The notes under the pieces are model-generated. The model had not been told where the DNA came from. It saw only the letters and a list, made by a program, of their open reading frames with translations, and did not search any database. A stretch of DNA of 43,714 bases from Reyranella sp. (GTDB lineage: Bacteria > Pseudomonadota > Alphaproteobacteria > Reyranellales > Reyranellaceae). Below, piece by piece: positions 23,966 through 32,445 of this stretch. A program made the position numbers and the translations under genes. Every line of letters begins with the position of its first letter. Positions within the stretch are counted from its first letter, which is position 1. The DNA lies in the NCBI GenBank assembly GCA_029946105.1, contig JAQSDW010000092.1, forward strand, positions 1-43,714, read 5' to 3'.

Positions 23966-25320
23966 AGCACCTGCCACTGTTCTTCGACCTGACCGGCCGC
24001 AAAGTCGTCGTCGTGGGCGAAGGTCCGTCCGCGGACCGCCGCGCCGATCTCGCGCGCTCGGCTGGCGCCCAGGTGACGAGGCCGTTGGCCGATGTCGCCG
24101 AGGCAGCCGATTTCCGGGGCGCTGTTGCGGCGTTCATTGCGACGGGCACGCTCGAGGGCGATACCATGGCGCAGCGCATTGCGAAGATCGCAGGCGTGCC
24201 GGTCAATGTCGCCGACCGGCCGGCGCTCTGCGATTTCATCCTGCCCGCCATCGTCGATCGCGACGGTGTCGTCGTCGCGATCTCGACCGGTGGCGCCTCG
24301 CCGACCCTGGCGAGCGTCTTGCGGGGCCGCATCGAGGCGTCCTTGCCGGATCGGATTGGCGCGCTGGCGACTCTGGCCAGGACTTTCCGCGCCCAGGTGA
24401 ATGCACTGATCGCCGATCCCGGTCGACGCCGCGGCTTCTGGCGCCGTTTGGCGGAAGGGCCGGCCGCGCGGCTTACCCTTGCGGGCGACGAAGCCGGCGC
24501 GCGGCGCGTGGCGTTGGGCGAACTCGACGCCGCCCGCCGGCGGATGTCTCCGGTCGGTATCGCGCATATCGTCGGGGCTGGCCCGGGCGATCCGGATCTG
24601 TTGACGCTCCGGGCGGCACAGCTCCTTCAGGAAGCCGACGCCATCCTGCACGATGAATTGGTGCCGCCGGCCATCCTCGGCCGCGCCCGCCGCGATGCCG
24701 AGCTGGTTGCCGTGGGCAAGCGGGCTGGCTGGAAGGAGAGCGGCCAGGCAGGCTGGGCACAGGCTGACATCGAAGCCGAGCTGGTGCGTCGCGTGCGCGC
24801 CGGGCAGACCGTGGTGCGCCTGAAGGCGGGCGATCCCTTCATCTTCGGGCGCGGCGGCGAGGAAGTGGACGCGCTGCGTGCCGCCGGCCTGCCGGTCACG
24901 GTCGTTCCCGGGATCACCGCCGCATTGGGGGTCGCCGCCTCTGTCGGCATACCCCTCACGCACCGCCGCTTCGCCTCGGCCGTGACGATCGTCACCGGCC
25001 ATGGCGCCGATGGTCGCGCGGCCACGTGGCCTGCGCTGGCAGCACAAGGTCACACGCTCGCCATCTACATGGGCGCCACGGAAGCAGCGTCCGTGCGCGA
25101 CCGCCTTCTGGACGCCGGCACGCCTCCCGACACGCCGGTCGCCATCGTCGAGAACGGCACGCGACCCGATGAACGGGTCTCGGCGGGCCGGCTCTCCGAT
25201 CTGGCGCGGCTTGCCGCCGCCCACACCCGTGGCGACGCCGGTCCCAGTCTCATCATCGTGGGCGAGGTCGCGGCCTATGCCGCCGACGCCAAGCACCCGC
25301 AACTCGCAGAGGTATCGTAA
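23962..25320 (+). CDS. cysG: Siroheme synthase (bifunctional CysG)
   Basis: A 452-residue two-part enzyme. The N-terminal third is the precorrin-2 dehydrogenase/sirohydrochlorin ferrochelatase part (FDLTGRKVVVVGEGPSADRR; AISTGGASPTLA near residue 110). The C-terminal part, from about residue 200, is uroporphyrinogen III methyltransferase (GAGPGDPDLLTLRAAQLL; RLKAGDPFIFGRGGEE; VVPGITAALG). It makes siroheme for the sulfite reductase two genes downstream. The GTG start at 23962 fits the family N terminus (KHLPLFFDLTGR) and overlaps the small ORF; the frame extends upstream without family similarity. Confidence 0.95.
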   Translation: MKHLPLFFDLTGRKVVVVGEGPSADRRADLARSAGAQVTRPLADVAEAADFRGAVAAFIATGTLEGDTMAQRIAKIAGVPVNVADRPALCDFILPAIVDRDGVVVAISTGGASPTLASVLRGRIEASLPDRIGALATLARTFRAQVNALIADPGRRRGFWRRLAEGPAARLTLAGDEAGARRVALGELDAARRRMSPVGIAHIVGAGPGDPDLLTLRAAQLLQEADAILHDELVPPAILGRARRDAELVAVGKRAGWKESGQAGWAQADIEAELVRRVRAGQTVVRLKAGDPFIFGRGGEEVDALRAAGLPVTVVPGITAALGVAASVGIPLTHRRFASAVTIVTGHGADGRAATWPALAAQGHTLAIYMGATEAASVRDRLLDAGTPPDTPVAIVENGTRPDERVSAGRLSDLARLAAAHTRGDAGPSLIIVGEVAAYAADAKHPQLAEVS

Positions 25321-25634
25321 TGGCCAAGAATTTGAGCGGCGACCTGCAGGTCGCAAGCGCCAACCGCCTGTCTGACGGAGTGGTCGTGTGGCTCGACGAC
25401 GCGGGCGAGTGGACGACCCGGCTCGATCGCGCCGCCATCGCCCGCGACGGCCGCGCCGGAGAGATCCTGCTGCAGCGTGGCCGGACCGAGGCCTTCTCGG
25501 TGATCGATCCGTTCCTCGTCGCAGTGACCGAGGAAGAGGACGGCTCCATCGAGCCGCTCTCGCTCCGCGAAAAGATTCGCGCCTCGGGTCTCACCTTCGA
25601 TGCCATTGCAGCCGACGCGGTGCGTTATGCCTGA
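25320..25634 (+). CDS. DUF2849 domain protein of the sulfite reduction cluster
   Basis: A 104-residue soluble protein of the DUF2849 family, which recurs between cysG and the sulfite/nitrite reductase in alphaproteobacteria. It has NRLSDGVVVWLDDAGEWTT near the N terminus and LREKIRASGLTFDAIA near the end. Its biochemical role is not established; conserved placement suggests help with assembly or electron supply of the reductase. It overlaps the cysG stop by one base (TAATG) and the reductase start by eight. Confidence 0.88.
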   Translation: MAKNLSGDLQVASANRLSDGVVVWLDDAGEWTTRLDRAAIARDGRAGEILLQRGRTEAFSVIDPFLVAVTEEEDGSIEPLSLREKIRASGLTFDAIAADAVRYA

Positions 25635-27300
25635 TACCTATTTTTACCATTACGACAGCTATGACCGCACGCTGGTCTCCGAGCGCGTGGAGCAGTTCCG
25701 CGACCAGGTGCGTCGTCGGCTTGCCGGCGAGTTGACCGAGGAGCAATTCAAGCCACTTAGGCTCACCAACGGCCTCTACCTGCAGCTTCACGCCTACATG
25801 CTGCGCATCGCCATTCCCTACGGCACGCTGTCGTCGCGCCAGCTGCGCAAGCTGGCCGAGATCTCGCGCAAGTACGATCACGGCTACGGCCACTTCACGA
25901 CCCGGCAGAACCTGCAGCTCAACTGGATCAGGCTGGAAGATGCGCCCGACGCGCTGGCGGCACTTGCCGAGGTTGACATGCATGCGCTGCAGACCAGCGG
26001 CAACTGCATCCGCAACGTCACCGCCGATCACTTCGCCGGCGCCGCGGCTGACGAGATCGAGGACCCGCGCATCTGGGCCGAGATCGTGCGCCAGTGGTCG
26101 ACGCTTCATCCCGAATTCACCTTCCTGCCGCGCAAGTTCAAGATCGCGATCACGGGATCGCCGAACGACCGCGCCGCCGTCCGCGTGCACGACATCGGCT
26201 TGCGTCTCTGGCGTAACGACGCGGGCGAGGTCGGCTTCGAGGTGATCGTGGGCGGTGGTCTCGGCCGCACGCCGATGATCGGCAAGACGTTGCGCGAGTT
26301 CCTGCCGAAGAACGAGCTCCTGGCCTATCTCGAGGCGACGCTGCGCGTCTACAACCGCTACGGCCGGCGCGACAATCTCTACAAGGCCCGCATCAAGATC
26401 CTGGTGCACGAGGTGGGTGTCGACAAGATGCGCGCCGACGTCGAGGCCGAGTACGCCGATACCCGCGACGGTCTGCTTGGTCTCAGCAACGAGACCATCG
26501 AGGCGATCACGCACCAGTTCGCGCCGCCGCCGCTGCCGCACCGATCGGCTATCGTGGCGGAAGTCGAGCGGCAGAAGCTCGAGGATGCGGCCTTTGCCCT
26601 GTGGCTCAAGTCGAACACGGCGCCACACCGCATGGCCGGCTATCGCATCGTCACAGCCTCGCTGAAGCCTGCCGGCGCGCCGCCGGGCGACGCCAGTGCC
26701 GTGCAGATGGAAGGCGTGGCCGACATTGCCGATGCGTTCAGCCAGGGAGAGCTCAGGGTCAGTCACGAGCAGAACCTGATCTTTCCGCATGTCGCCACGG
26801 AAGATCTGCCGGCAGTCTATGCGGCACTCGGCCGGCTTGGCTTTGCCGAGGCCAATGTCGGCAAGATCACCGACATCATCGCCTGCCCGGGCCTCGATTA
26901 CTGCGCGCTTGCCAATGCGCGCTCGATTCCGGTGGCCCAGCGCATCTCCAATCACTTCTCCGAGTTGGCGCGGCAGCACGACATCGGCGACCTGAAGATA
27001 AAGATCTCGGGGTGCATCAACGCCTGCGGCCATCACCATGTCGGCCACATCGGCATCCTGGGCGTCGATAAGAACGGCGTCGAACTCTACCAGATCAGCC
27101 TGGGCGGCGACGTCGATTTCGGGAAGACGGCCCTCGGCACGATCCTGGGACCGGCCGTGACGGCGGACAAGGTCGTAGAGGCTGTCGATGCATTGGTCAC
27201 GACCTACCTAGACACCCGCGCGGCTGGCGAACGTTTCGTCGATACCTATCGGCGCATCGGCGCCCAGCCCTTCAAGGAGCGAGTCTATGCCACTGTATAG
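25627..27300 (+). CDS. cysI: Siroheme-dependent nitrite/sulfite reductase (likely assimilatory sulfite reductase hemoprotein)
   Basis: A 557-residue protein with two repeated ferredoxin-like halves. The siroheme/4Fe-4S site is complete: Cys420 and Cys426 (ACPGLDYCAL) and Cys463 and Cys467 (SGCINACGHHHVG). Siroheme contacts GHFTTRQNLQLNW near residue 90 and SGNCIRNVTAD near residue 125 are also present. It reduces sulfite to sulfide (or nitrite to ammonium) in the cytoplasm. The DUF2849 and DUF934 neighbours favour the sulfite role, but NirA-like function cannot be excluded. ATG 27 bases into the longer frame was chosen because it overlaps the preceding stop. Confidence 0.92.
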   Translation: MPDTYFYHYDSYDRTLVSERVEQFRDQVRRRLAGELTEEQFKPLRLTNGLYLQLHAYMLRIAIPYGTLSSRQLRKLAEISRKYDHGYGHFTTRQNLQLNWIRLEDAPDALAALAEVDMHALQTSGNCIRNVTADHFAGAAADEIEDPRIWAEIVRQWSTLHPEFTFLPRKFKIAITGSPNDRAAVRVHDIGLRLWRNDAGEVGFEVIVGGGLGRTPMIGKTLREFLPKNELLAYLEATLRVYNRYGRRDNLYKARIKILVHEVGVDKMRADVEAEYADTRDGLLGLSNETIEAITHQFAPPPLPHRSAIVAEVERQKLEDAAFALWLKSNTAPHRMAGYRIVTASLKPAGAPPGDASAVQMEGVADIADAFSQGELRVSHEQNLIFPHVATEDLPAVYAALGRLGFAEANVGKITDIIACPGLDYCALANARSIPVAQRISNHFSELARQHDIGDLKIKISGCINACGHHHVGHIGILGVDKNGVELYQISLGGDVDFGKTALGTILGPAVTADKVVEAVDALVTTYLDTRAAGERFVDTYRRIGAQPFKERVYATV

Positions 27301-27730
27301 TGAAGCGGGCGGCCTGGCCGCGACCTACGTGTCCCTGTCCTTTGCCGACTGGCAGCAACGGTCTGAATGGCCTGCCGTCTCACTTACCAACACCGATCCG
27401 GTCGAGGATCTGGCGCCTCATATCGGCCGGCTCCGTCTCATCGTGCTCGACTTCCCCAAGTTCAGCGATGGCCGTGCCTATAGCCAGGCGCGGCTGTTGC
27501 GCGGGCGGATGGGCTATCTGGGAGAACTGCGTGCCACCGGCGGCGTGTTGCAGGACCAGATCGCCTTCATGCTGCGCTGCGGCTTCAATTCCTTCGAAAG
27601 CGAGCAGAAGGGTTTCGGCGAAGCGCTTGCCCGCGCGCGCACCGTGTTCAGCGTCGTCTACCAACCGACCGAGGATGGCCGTGCGCCGGCGTCGCGGCTG
27701 CGCCTGGAGAATCGGCCTGTCGCCGTCTGA
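27287..27730 (+). CDS. DUF934 family protein of sulfate assimilation
   Basis: A 147-residue DUF934 protein. RLRLIVLDFPKFSDGRAYSQ in the middle and LRGRMGYLGELRATGGVLQDQIAFMLRCG after it are diagnostic for the family, which accompanies cysI and cysH in many proteobacteria and is predicted to serve sulfite reductase, possibly in electron transfer. It overlaps the reductase end by 14 bases, so translation is coupled. The usual neighbour cysH (PAPS/APS reductase) does not follow; the next gene is on the other strand. Confidence 0.88.
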   Translation: MPLYSEAGGLAATYVSLSFADWQQRSEWPAVSLTNTDPVEDLAPHIGRLRLIVLDFPKFSDGRAYSQARLLRGRMGYLGELRATGGVLQDQIAFMLRCGFNSFESEQKGFGEALARARTVFSVVYQPTEDGRAPASRLRLENRPVAV

Positions 27731-28129
27731 CTAGCGCTTGTCCTCGGGCAGGGGCTTGCCCTGTGGCTGGGTTTCAAGCCATTTCATTGCCTCTGCCGCA
27801 GTGTCGAAGATGCGCGCCTCGCCGGCGAACTTTCCGACATTCACATACCGTTTGGCCAGTTCTGCGCCCGAGCCGGGCTTCGGCACTAACGCAAGCGGCC
27901 CGCGCTTGGCTATGGATGCATAGGCGGCCGCTCGCGCCGCGAGCGTCATGACATCCTCGTCGGTGTAGGTGCCATCGCCCTGGCTGCCATCGAACAGCTT
28001 GCGGTAGGTGAGGGCATCCTGGGCCGCGATAGCATCGCTGAAGTTCTCGATGTCCTTCAGGGCGATGACGCCCAGGACACGTGCGTGCACGAAATGTTTT
28101 TCGTGGTCGACGGTGAATTCAATCGGCAT
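27731..28129 (-). CDS. Hypothetical protein with STAS/SpoIIAA-like features
   Basis: A 132-residue soluble protein. Its layout resembles SpoIIAA-like STAS proteins: an initial strand pair (FTVDHEKHFVHARVLGVIALKD), a helix (IENFSDAIAAQ), YRKLFDGSQGD where STAS proteins have a ligand or phosphorylation loop, and a C-terminal amphipathic helix (FDTAAEAMKWLETQ). Such proteins often report on stress or bind small lipids, but no function can be assigned. It abuts the DUF934 gene end to end without a spacer. Family placement is tentative. Confidence 0.65.
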   Translation of the reverse strand: MPIEFTVDHEKHFVHARVLGVIALKDIENFSDAIAAQDALTYRKLFDGSQGDGTYTDEDVMTLAARAAAYASIAKRGPLALVPKPGSGAELAKRYVNVGKFAGEARIFDTAAEAMKWLETQPQGKPLPEDKR

Positions 28130-28237
28130 GGCATGATGTTAGCCAGACACCAGAGAGCCGTCGAGCCGCTTGGCGACGTCCACTGGCCCGGATAGGCTCA
28201 TCTCCATAGCCGGGAAAACACCGGCGGGAGGAAATGC

Positions 28238-29821
28238 ATGATCAAGGGAGCAACGGGCGCCGTCTTGGCGCTCGCGATGGGCTGGTGTGCGCTCGACACG
28301 CCTGTTTCGGCGCAGACGCTGGTGAACATTCGTTCGCAGGACGCACCGAAATACGATCCTCACAGCAATACCTCGAGCGGCATGGGCCATCCCATGTTCA
28401 TGATGGGCGATACGTTGGTAGCGCTCGGCTGGGACCTCAAGAGCGTGTACCCGTTGCTTGCCAAGTCGTGGTCGGTTTCCGACGACAAGCTCACCTATAC
28501 CTTCAAGCTGCGCGACGACGTCACCTTCTGCAGCGGCAAGAAGTTCACCGCCGCCGACGTCATCTATTCCTTCACGCGACTTTCCGATCCAACGTCGAAA
28601 TGGCCGTTCTTCTGGCGGCTGGGTGAGATCGACAGACTGACCGCGCCGGACCCTTACACGCTGGTCTACCAATTGAAGCGGCCGCATTCGGAACTGCTGG
28701 TCGACCTCGCGAACTTTGCCGCCACCATCATCAACAAGGAGAACGTGGAGACGCTGGGTCCGGATTTCGGAGTCAAAGGGTTCGACGGCACAGGCCCGCT
28801 GTGCTGGGAGAGCTGGCAGCCGCGCAAGGAACTCGTGCTGAAGCGGCATGATGCCTACAAGTGGGGTCCGACCGACGTCTACAGCAACAAGGGGCCGGTC
28901 AAGTACGAGCGCCTGATCTGGCGCATCGTGCCGGAGGAGACGACGCGCATCGCCACCATGCTCTCGGGCCAGGCCGATTTCTGCCACTGGAACCCGTTGC
29001 AGGCGATCGAGACCTTCCGCAAGGCGTCCAACCTCGCGATCTACGAGCCCACCGCCGACTTCGTGATGTACTACTGGGGTTTCAAGAGCACGCGCGAGAA
29101 CGTTTCCGACAAGCGCGTCCGCCAGGCACTCGCTCTCCTGGTCGACCGCGAGGAAATCAACAAGGCGATCTTCTTCGGCCAGGCCGAAACCGCGCGTTCG
29201 TTGGTGCATCCGAAGTCGCTCGACTTCGAGCCGGCGACGCTCGACGTGCTGACCAAGCGCGACCCCGAGAAGGCCAGGAGGCTGCTCGACGAAGCGGGCT
29301 GGAAGGTGGGCGAGGGCGGCTTCCGCTACAAGGACGGCAAGAAGCTCGAGCTGCTGATGTATTCCTACACGGTGGGACAGAACCCCAAGCTGTCGGAAGT
29401 GCTGCAGGGCGCGGCGCGCACGGTCGGCATCGACATCAAGATCCAGACCTGGGATCCGACGGTGTTCTTCCAGAAGATCGCCCAGCAGGATTACGACATC
29501 TGGACGCTGTCGGTGCCCTACACATCGGCCGGCGATCAGATGTACCTCTACTATCACTCCAGGAACCGGCCGGTTCCCAACCGCATGATGTGGAACGACG
29601 CCGAGACCGATCGTCTTCTCGACGCCGGCCGCACCGCCACGAGGGATGCCGAGCGCGAGAAGAACTTCAAGGAGGTCCAGCGCAAGGTCCATGACGAGGC
29701 GCTGATGATCCCCGCCGCCCATTCGCGGCTCTTCCTGGTGGCCAAGAAGTCGATCAAGGGTGTCCGCGCCCACGGCATCTACAGCGCCGCGCTCTACAAG
29801 GGGCTCGACCTTCAGCCCTGA
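28238..29821 (+). CDS. Peptide/opine-type ABC transporter substrate-binding protein (family 5)
   Basis: A 527-residue periplasmic binding protein. A Sec signal (about residues 1-25, ending PVSAQ) precedes the mature chain. Family 5 segments are visible: LAKSWSVSDDKLTYTFKLRD, GTGPLCWESW, and DKRVRQALALLVDREEINKA. Ligands of the family include peptides, opines and nickel. GGAGGAAA precedes the ATG. The 108-base upstream gap should hold its promoter. No permease or ATPase genes follow, so the transporter is completed from elsewhere or the protein works as a sensor. Its stop lies one base from the ogt stop. Confidence 0.9.
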   Translation: MIKGATGAVLALAMGWCALDTPVSAQTLVNIRSQDAPKYDPHSNTSSGMGHPMFMMGDTLVALGWDLKSVYPLLAKSWSVSDDKLTYTFKLRDDVTFCSGKKFTAADVIYSFTRLSDPTSKWPFFWRLGEIDRLTAPDPYTLVYQLKRPHSELLVDLANFAATIINKENVETLGPDFGVKGFDGTGPLCWESWQPRKELVLKRHDAYKWGPTDVYSNKGPVKYERLIWRIVPEETTRIATMLSGQADFCHWNPLQAIETFRKASNLAIYEPTADFVMYYWGFKSTRENVSDKRVRQALALLVDREEINKAIFFGQAETARSLVHPKSLDFEPATLDVLTKRDPEKARRLLDEAGWKVGEGGFRYKDGKKLELLMYSYTVGQNPKLSEVLQGAARTVGIDIKIQTWDPTVFFQKIAQQDYDIWTLSVPYTSAGDQMYLYYHSRNRPVPNRMMWNDAETDRLLDAGRTATRDAEREKNFKEVQRKVHDEALMIPAAHSRLFLVAKKSIKGVRAHGIYSAALYKGLDLQP

Positions 29822-29822
29822 G

Positions 29823-30344
29823 TCAGCGCAAAGCACCTTCATGCTCGAGCAGCCACTGCTTGCGCGGCAGGCCGCCGCCGTAGCCGGTGAGGCTGCCGTC
29901 CGAGCCGATCACGCGATGGCAGGGCACGACGATGCTGATCGGGTTCTGGCCGTTGGCGAGTCCGGCGGCGCGGATGGCGCGCGGCTTGCCGATGCGCCGC
30001 GCCAGTTCGGCGTAGCTGATGGTGCGGCCCTTGCCGATCCTGCGCAGCGCCCGCCAGATTCTGGTCTGGAAGGGCGTGCCCGCGGTCTCCACCGGCAGCG
30101 TGTCGATCGCGGCGATGTCGCCCTTGAAATAGGCGCGCATGGCCCGGGTCAGGCCGCCCGGATCGCGTGCACGGTCGAGCGCATAGCCGCCCTTGCCGTA
30201 GTAGCGGTCGAGCAGCTGGCGCATGCGCGTCTCGTGATCGGTCCAGTCGATGGTCCGCAGCTTGCCCGCACGGTCGGCCACGATCACGAGTTCGCCGACC
30301 GGCGTCGCCAGCCGGTCGACGAGGAACTGGAGCTGCTCAGCCAC
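29823..30344 (-). CDS. ogt: Methylated-DNA-protein-cysteine methyltransferase
   Basis: A 173-residue O6-alkylguanine repair protein. The suicide Cys lies in the IVVPCHRVIGSDGSLTGYGGG motif near the C terminus, with helix RIWRALRRIGKGRTISYAELARRIG before it. It transfers the alkyl group from O6-methylguanine to itself. I favour GTG 30344, which overlaps the stop of the Ada-like gene by eight bases and is preceded by CAGGAT; ATG 30380 would add 12 residues without family similarity. It is the second gene of an alkylation-response pair. Confidence 0.92.
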   Translation of the reverse strand: MAEQLQFLVDRLATPVGELVIVADRAGKLRTIDWTDHETRMRQLLDRYYGKGGYALDRARDPGGLTRAMRAYFKGDIAAIDTLPVETAGTPFQTRIWRALRRIGKGRTISYAELARRIGKPRAIRAAGLANGQNPISIVVPCHRVIGSDGSLTGYGGGLPRKQWLLEHEGALR

Positions 30345-31404
30345 CGTCTGCCATCCTGAGGTGCTGCACGGCATAGGCATTCCATGGCCGCCATGCCGGC
30401 GGCGTGTCGTCGTCGATGCCGGCCACGATCGTCTCGCGCTCCCAGTCGCCCGGCGCGCGCAGGCCGGGGCGGCGGGCGACCAGGGGCGCGAGCCTGGGAT
30501 CGCGCGCCAGATGGCTGCCGATGGTGGTGATGTCGGCGCCCAGATCGAAGACGCGCCTGATGCGGGCCACGATGGCGGGCAATGCCTTCACCGACGGGAA
30601 GCGGATCGTCACCGCCACCGAATTGCGCGCCGGCAGATGGGCGACCGCCACGGTACCTTTTGTGCCGTCGAGTTCGATCCGCCGGTGCCAGACATCGCCT
30701 TCCAGCCATTCGGCTCCCGGCACGGCGCGCGCGGCGAGGGCGACCAGCATGCCGGCCCAGTCGTAGGGCGGACGGTAGGCCAGGCGCAGCGTGACGCCGT
30801 CCCGCGCCGACGTGTCGGCGCCGCCCCCTTGTCCCTTGCGATGGCGGCGAAGCGCGCTCGGCGGGCGACCGAACAGATCGCGGAAGGTCTCGTTGAAGCG
30901 CCGCACGCTGCCGAACCCGGCGGACATCGCCACCTCGGCCATCGGCAGGCGGGTATCGTGCAGGAGCTGCTTGGCGAAGAGCACGCGCCGTGTCTGGGCG
31001 ACGGCGATGGGCGAGGCGCCGAGATGCTTCTTGAAGAGGCGCCGCAGCTGGCGGCCGCCGACTCCCAGTCTTTCGGCCAGCGCCTCGACGCCGGCTTCGT
31101 CCTCGTCCAGCGCGCCCTCGGAGATCAGCGCCAGCGCCCGGCTGACGGTGTTGGCGGTGCCGCGCCAGAAGGCGAGGTCGGGCGCGATCTCGGGCCGGCA
31201 GCGCAGGCAGGGTCTGAAACCGGCCTCCTGCGCGGCGGCGGCCGAGGCGAAGTACCGGCAGTTCTCGAACCGTGGCGCGCGGGCCGGACAGATCGGCCGG
31301 CAGTAGATACCGGTCGAGGTCACACCCACGAAGACGCGGCCGTCGAAGCGGGCGTCGTGGGTCTGGAAGGCCCTGTAGTAGGTCCTGCGGTCGAGGAGCT
31401 CCAT
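30337..31404 (-). CDS. Ada/AlkA-type regulator lacking the glycosylase catalytic core
   Basis: A 355-residue protein. Residues 1-75 are an Ada zinc/methyl-acceptor domain with Cys35, Cys39, Cys66 and Cys69 (YCRPICPA; FRPCLRCRPE). Residues 80-190 are an AraC-type DNA-binding domain (MSAGFGSVRRFNETFRDLFG). Residues 200-320 match the AlkA N-terminal domain, ending PLVARRPGLRAPGDW. The helix-hairpin-helix glycosylase core with its catalytic Asp should follow, yet after about 15 residues the chain goes straight to the usual AlkA C-terminal phrase, here AWRPWNAYAV. Relatives are near 490 residues. Regulation by methyl-phosphotriester sensing may remain; 3-methyladenine excision should not. Confidence 0.88.
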   Translation of the reverse strand: MELLDRRTYYRAFQTHDARFDGRVFVGVTSTGIYCRPICPARAPRFENCRYFASAAAAQEAGFRPCLRCRPEIAPDLAFWRGTANTVSRALALISEGALDEDEAGVEALAERLGVGGRQLRRLFKKHLGASPIAVAQTRRVLFAKQLLHDTRLPMAEVAMSAGFGSVRRFNETFRDLFGRPPSALRRHRKGQGGGADTSARDGVTLRLAYRPPYDWAGMLVALAARAVPGAEWLEGDVWHRRIELDGTKGTVAVAHLPARNSVAVTIRFPSVKALPAIVARIRRVFDLGADITTIGSHLARDPRLAPLVARRPGLRAPGDWERETIVAGIDDDTPPAWRPWNAYAVQHLRMADGG

Positions 31405-31537
31405 GGCAGCAGTTTCTCACGCGCGCGGGGCCGGCGCTCGCGGTTTTCGGACGTCATTGTCGGTTCGGCCCGCGCCGAAACCTCGGCTGGTGGTGGCTAC
31501 CTATGTTCCCTCCATCGCTTTTGCACAGGAGGATTTA
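31405..31537. promoter_or_regulatory. Divergent intergenic region, ada-like / ABM gene
   Basis: This 133-base gap separates the divergent Ada-like gene and the small monooxygenase-fold gene. It must carry the promoter for the alkylation-response pair. I see GC-rich inverted stretches (GCGCGCGGGGCCGGCGC) but no clear hexamer pair or Ada box. The right end has the AGGAGG that starts the ABM gene. Confidence 0.35.
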
Positions 31538-31849
31538 ATGGTTGATTTGAACACGCTTCGGGACGGCCTGGTGGTTACCGCGTTCTGGGATGCCAAGCCC
31601 GAGGAAGTCGGCGCGCTGGTCGGCATCATCGGGAAGTTCCTGCCACAGGCCCAACGCGAGCCGGGCGTACTGGCGTTCCAGATTCATCAGTCTCTCACGG
31701 AGCCGACGAAGTTCTTCTTCTACGAAGTCTTCAAGGACGAGGCCGCGTTCGCCGAGCATCAGCAGAGCGAGCATTTCAAGACGCTTATCGTCGGTCAGGC
31801 GGTGCCGAAACTCGCCAGGCGCGAACGCGCCCAGCACAAGTTCGTCTGA
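31538..31849 (+). CDS. Antibiotic biosynthesis monooxygenase (ABM)-fold protein
   Basis: A 103-residue dimeric ferredoxin-like ABM protein. The pattern is strand-helix-strand, with GIIGKFLPQAQREPGVLAFQ, then KFFFYEVFKDEAAFAEHQQS and the closing HFKTLIV. Relatives include YgiN-type quinol monooxygenases and heme-degrading enzymes; no catalytic call is possible. ATG 31538 is set by AGGAGGATTTA; a longer frame begins inside the Ada-like gene region without support. It is followed after 91 bases by another small alpha+beta protein. Confidence 0.83.
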   Translation: MVDLNTLRDGLVVTAFWDAKPEEVGALVGIIGKFLPQAQREPGVLAFQIHQSLTEPTKFFFYEVFKDEAAFAEHQQSEHFKTLIVGQAVPKLARRERAQHKFV

Positions 31850-31940
31850 AGCGTTCGCCACAATCGACGTCGCGTCCGAAAGACGCCAGCCGGTTCGCGA
31901 GCCGTTGTCTACGGTCAGCTCCATCAACAAGGAGCACGAC

Positions 31941-32348
31941 ATGACCGACGCCGATGTCCAGGAGTTCATCACACGCTTCGCCGCCGCGTGGGCAACACGC
32001 GACGGCGAGGCGTTTCTCGCGCTGTGGCATCCCGACGGCGTGCTGCATTCGCCGTTGTACGACCGGCCAGTCGCCGGAAAGGAACTGGGCCGTCTGACGG
32101 AGCTGGTGCGTGAGACGGCTCCCGACCACGTCTGGCAGCTGCTCGACTGGACGGCGCGCGGCGCTGTCGTCGTGGTCGAATGGCAGGCAACCCGAACGGC
32201 TGGCGGCAGCCGTATCGACTGGCGCGGTATCGACAAGTTTCGGTTAAGTGAGGGCCGCATCGTGGAGGAACGTGTCTATTTCGACACTGCGCCGCTCAGG
32301 GCGGCACGGACCGGCGCCGTTGCCGAACCGATGATCCGCCTCCCTTAA
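31941..32348 (+). CDS. SnoaL-like/NTF2-fold protein
   Basis: A 135-residue NTF2-like protein. The first helix FITRFAAAWATRDGEAFLALWHPDGVLHSPL and the strands VVVVEWQATR and GIDKFRLSEGRIVEERVYFD are typical of SnoaL-like proteins, a fold used by isomerases, cyclases and many uncharacterised proteins. ATG 31941 follows AAGGAG. No substrate is evident. It may be co-transcribed with the ABM gene, and it converges on the molybdopterin oxidoreductase gene. Confidence 0.8.
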   Translation: MTDADVQEFITRFAAAWATRDGEAFLALWHPDGVLHSPLYDRPVAGKELGRLTELVRETAPDHVWQLLDWTARGAVVVVEWQATRTAGGSRIDWRGIDKFRLSEGRIVEERVYFDTAPLRAARTGAVAEPMIRLP

Positions 32349-32394
32349 TCTCGCGGCAGGGCGGCGACGTCAGTAAGCCGACTCGATCGGCGCG

Positions 32395-32419
32395 CCGGTC
32401 GCGTCCATGTGGCGACCGG
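32395..32419. terminator. Perfect inverted repeat between convergent genes
   Basis: CCGGTCGC (32395-32402) is mirrored exactly by GCGACCGG (32412-32419) with a nine-base loop. It sits in the 97-base gap between the SnoaL-like gene and the end of the molybdopterin oxidoreductase gene. There is no T run on either side, so a role as terminator is inferred from placement. Confidence 0.45.
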
Positions 32420-32445
32420 GACGGTGGTCAAATAGCGCGGCCTCC

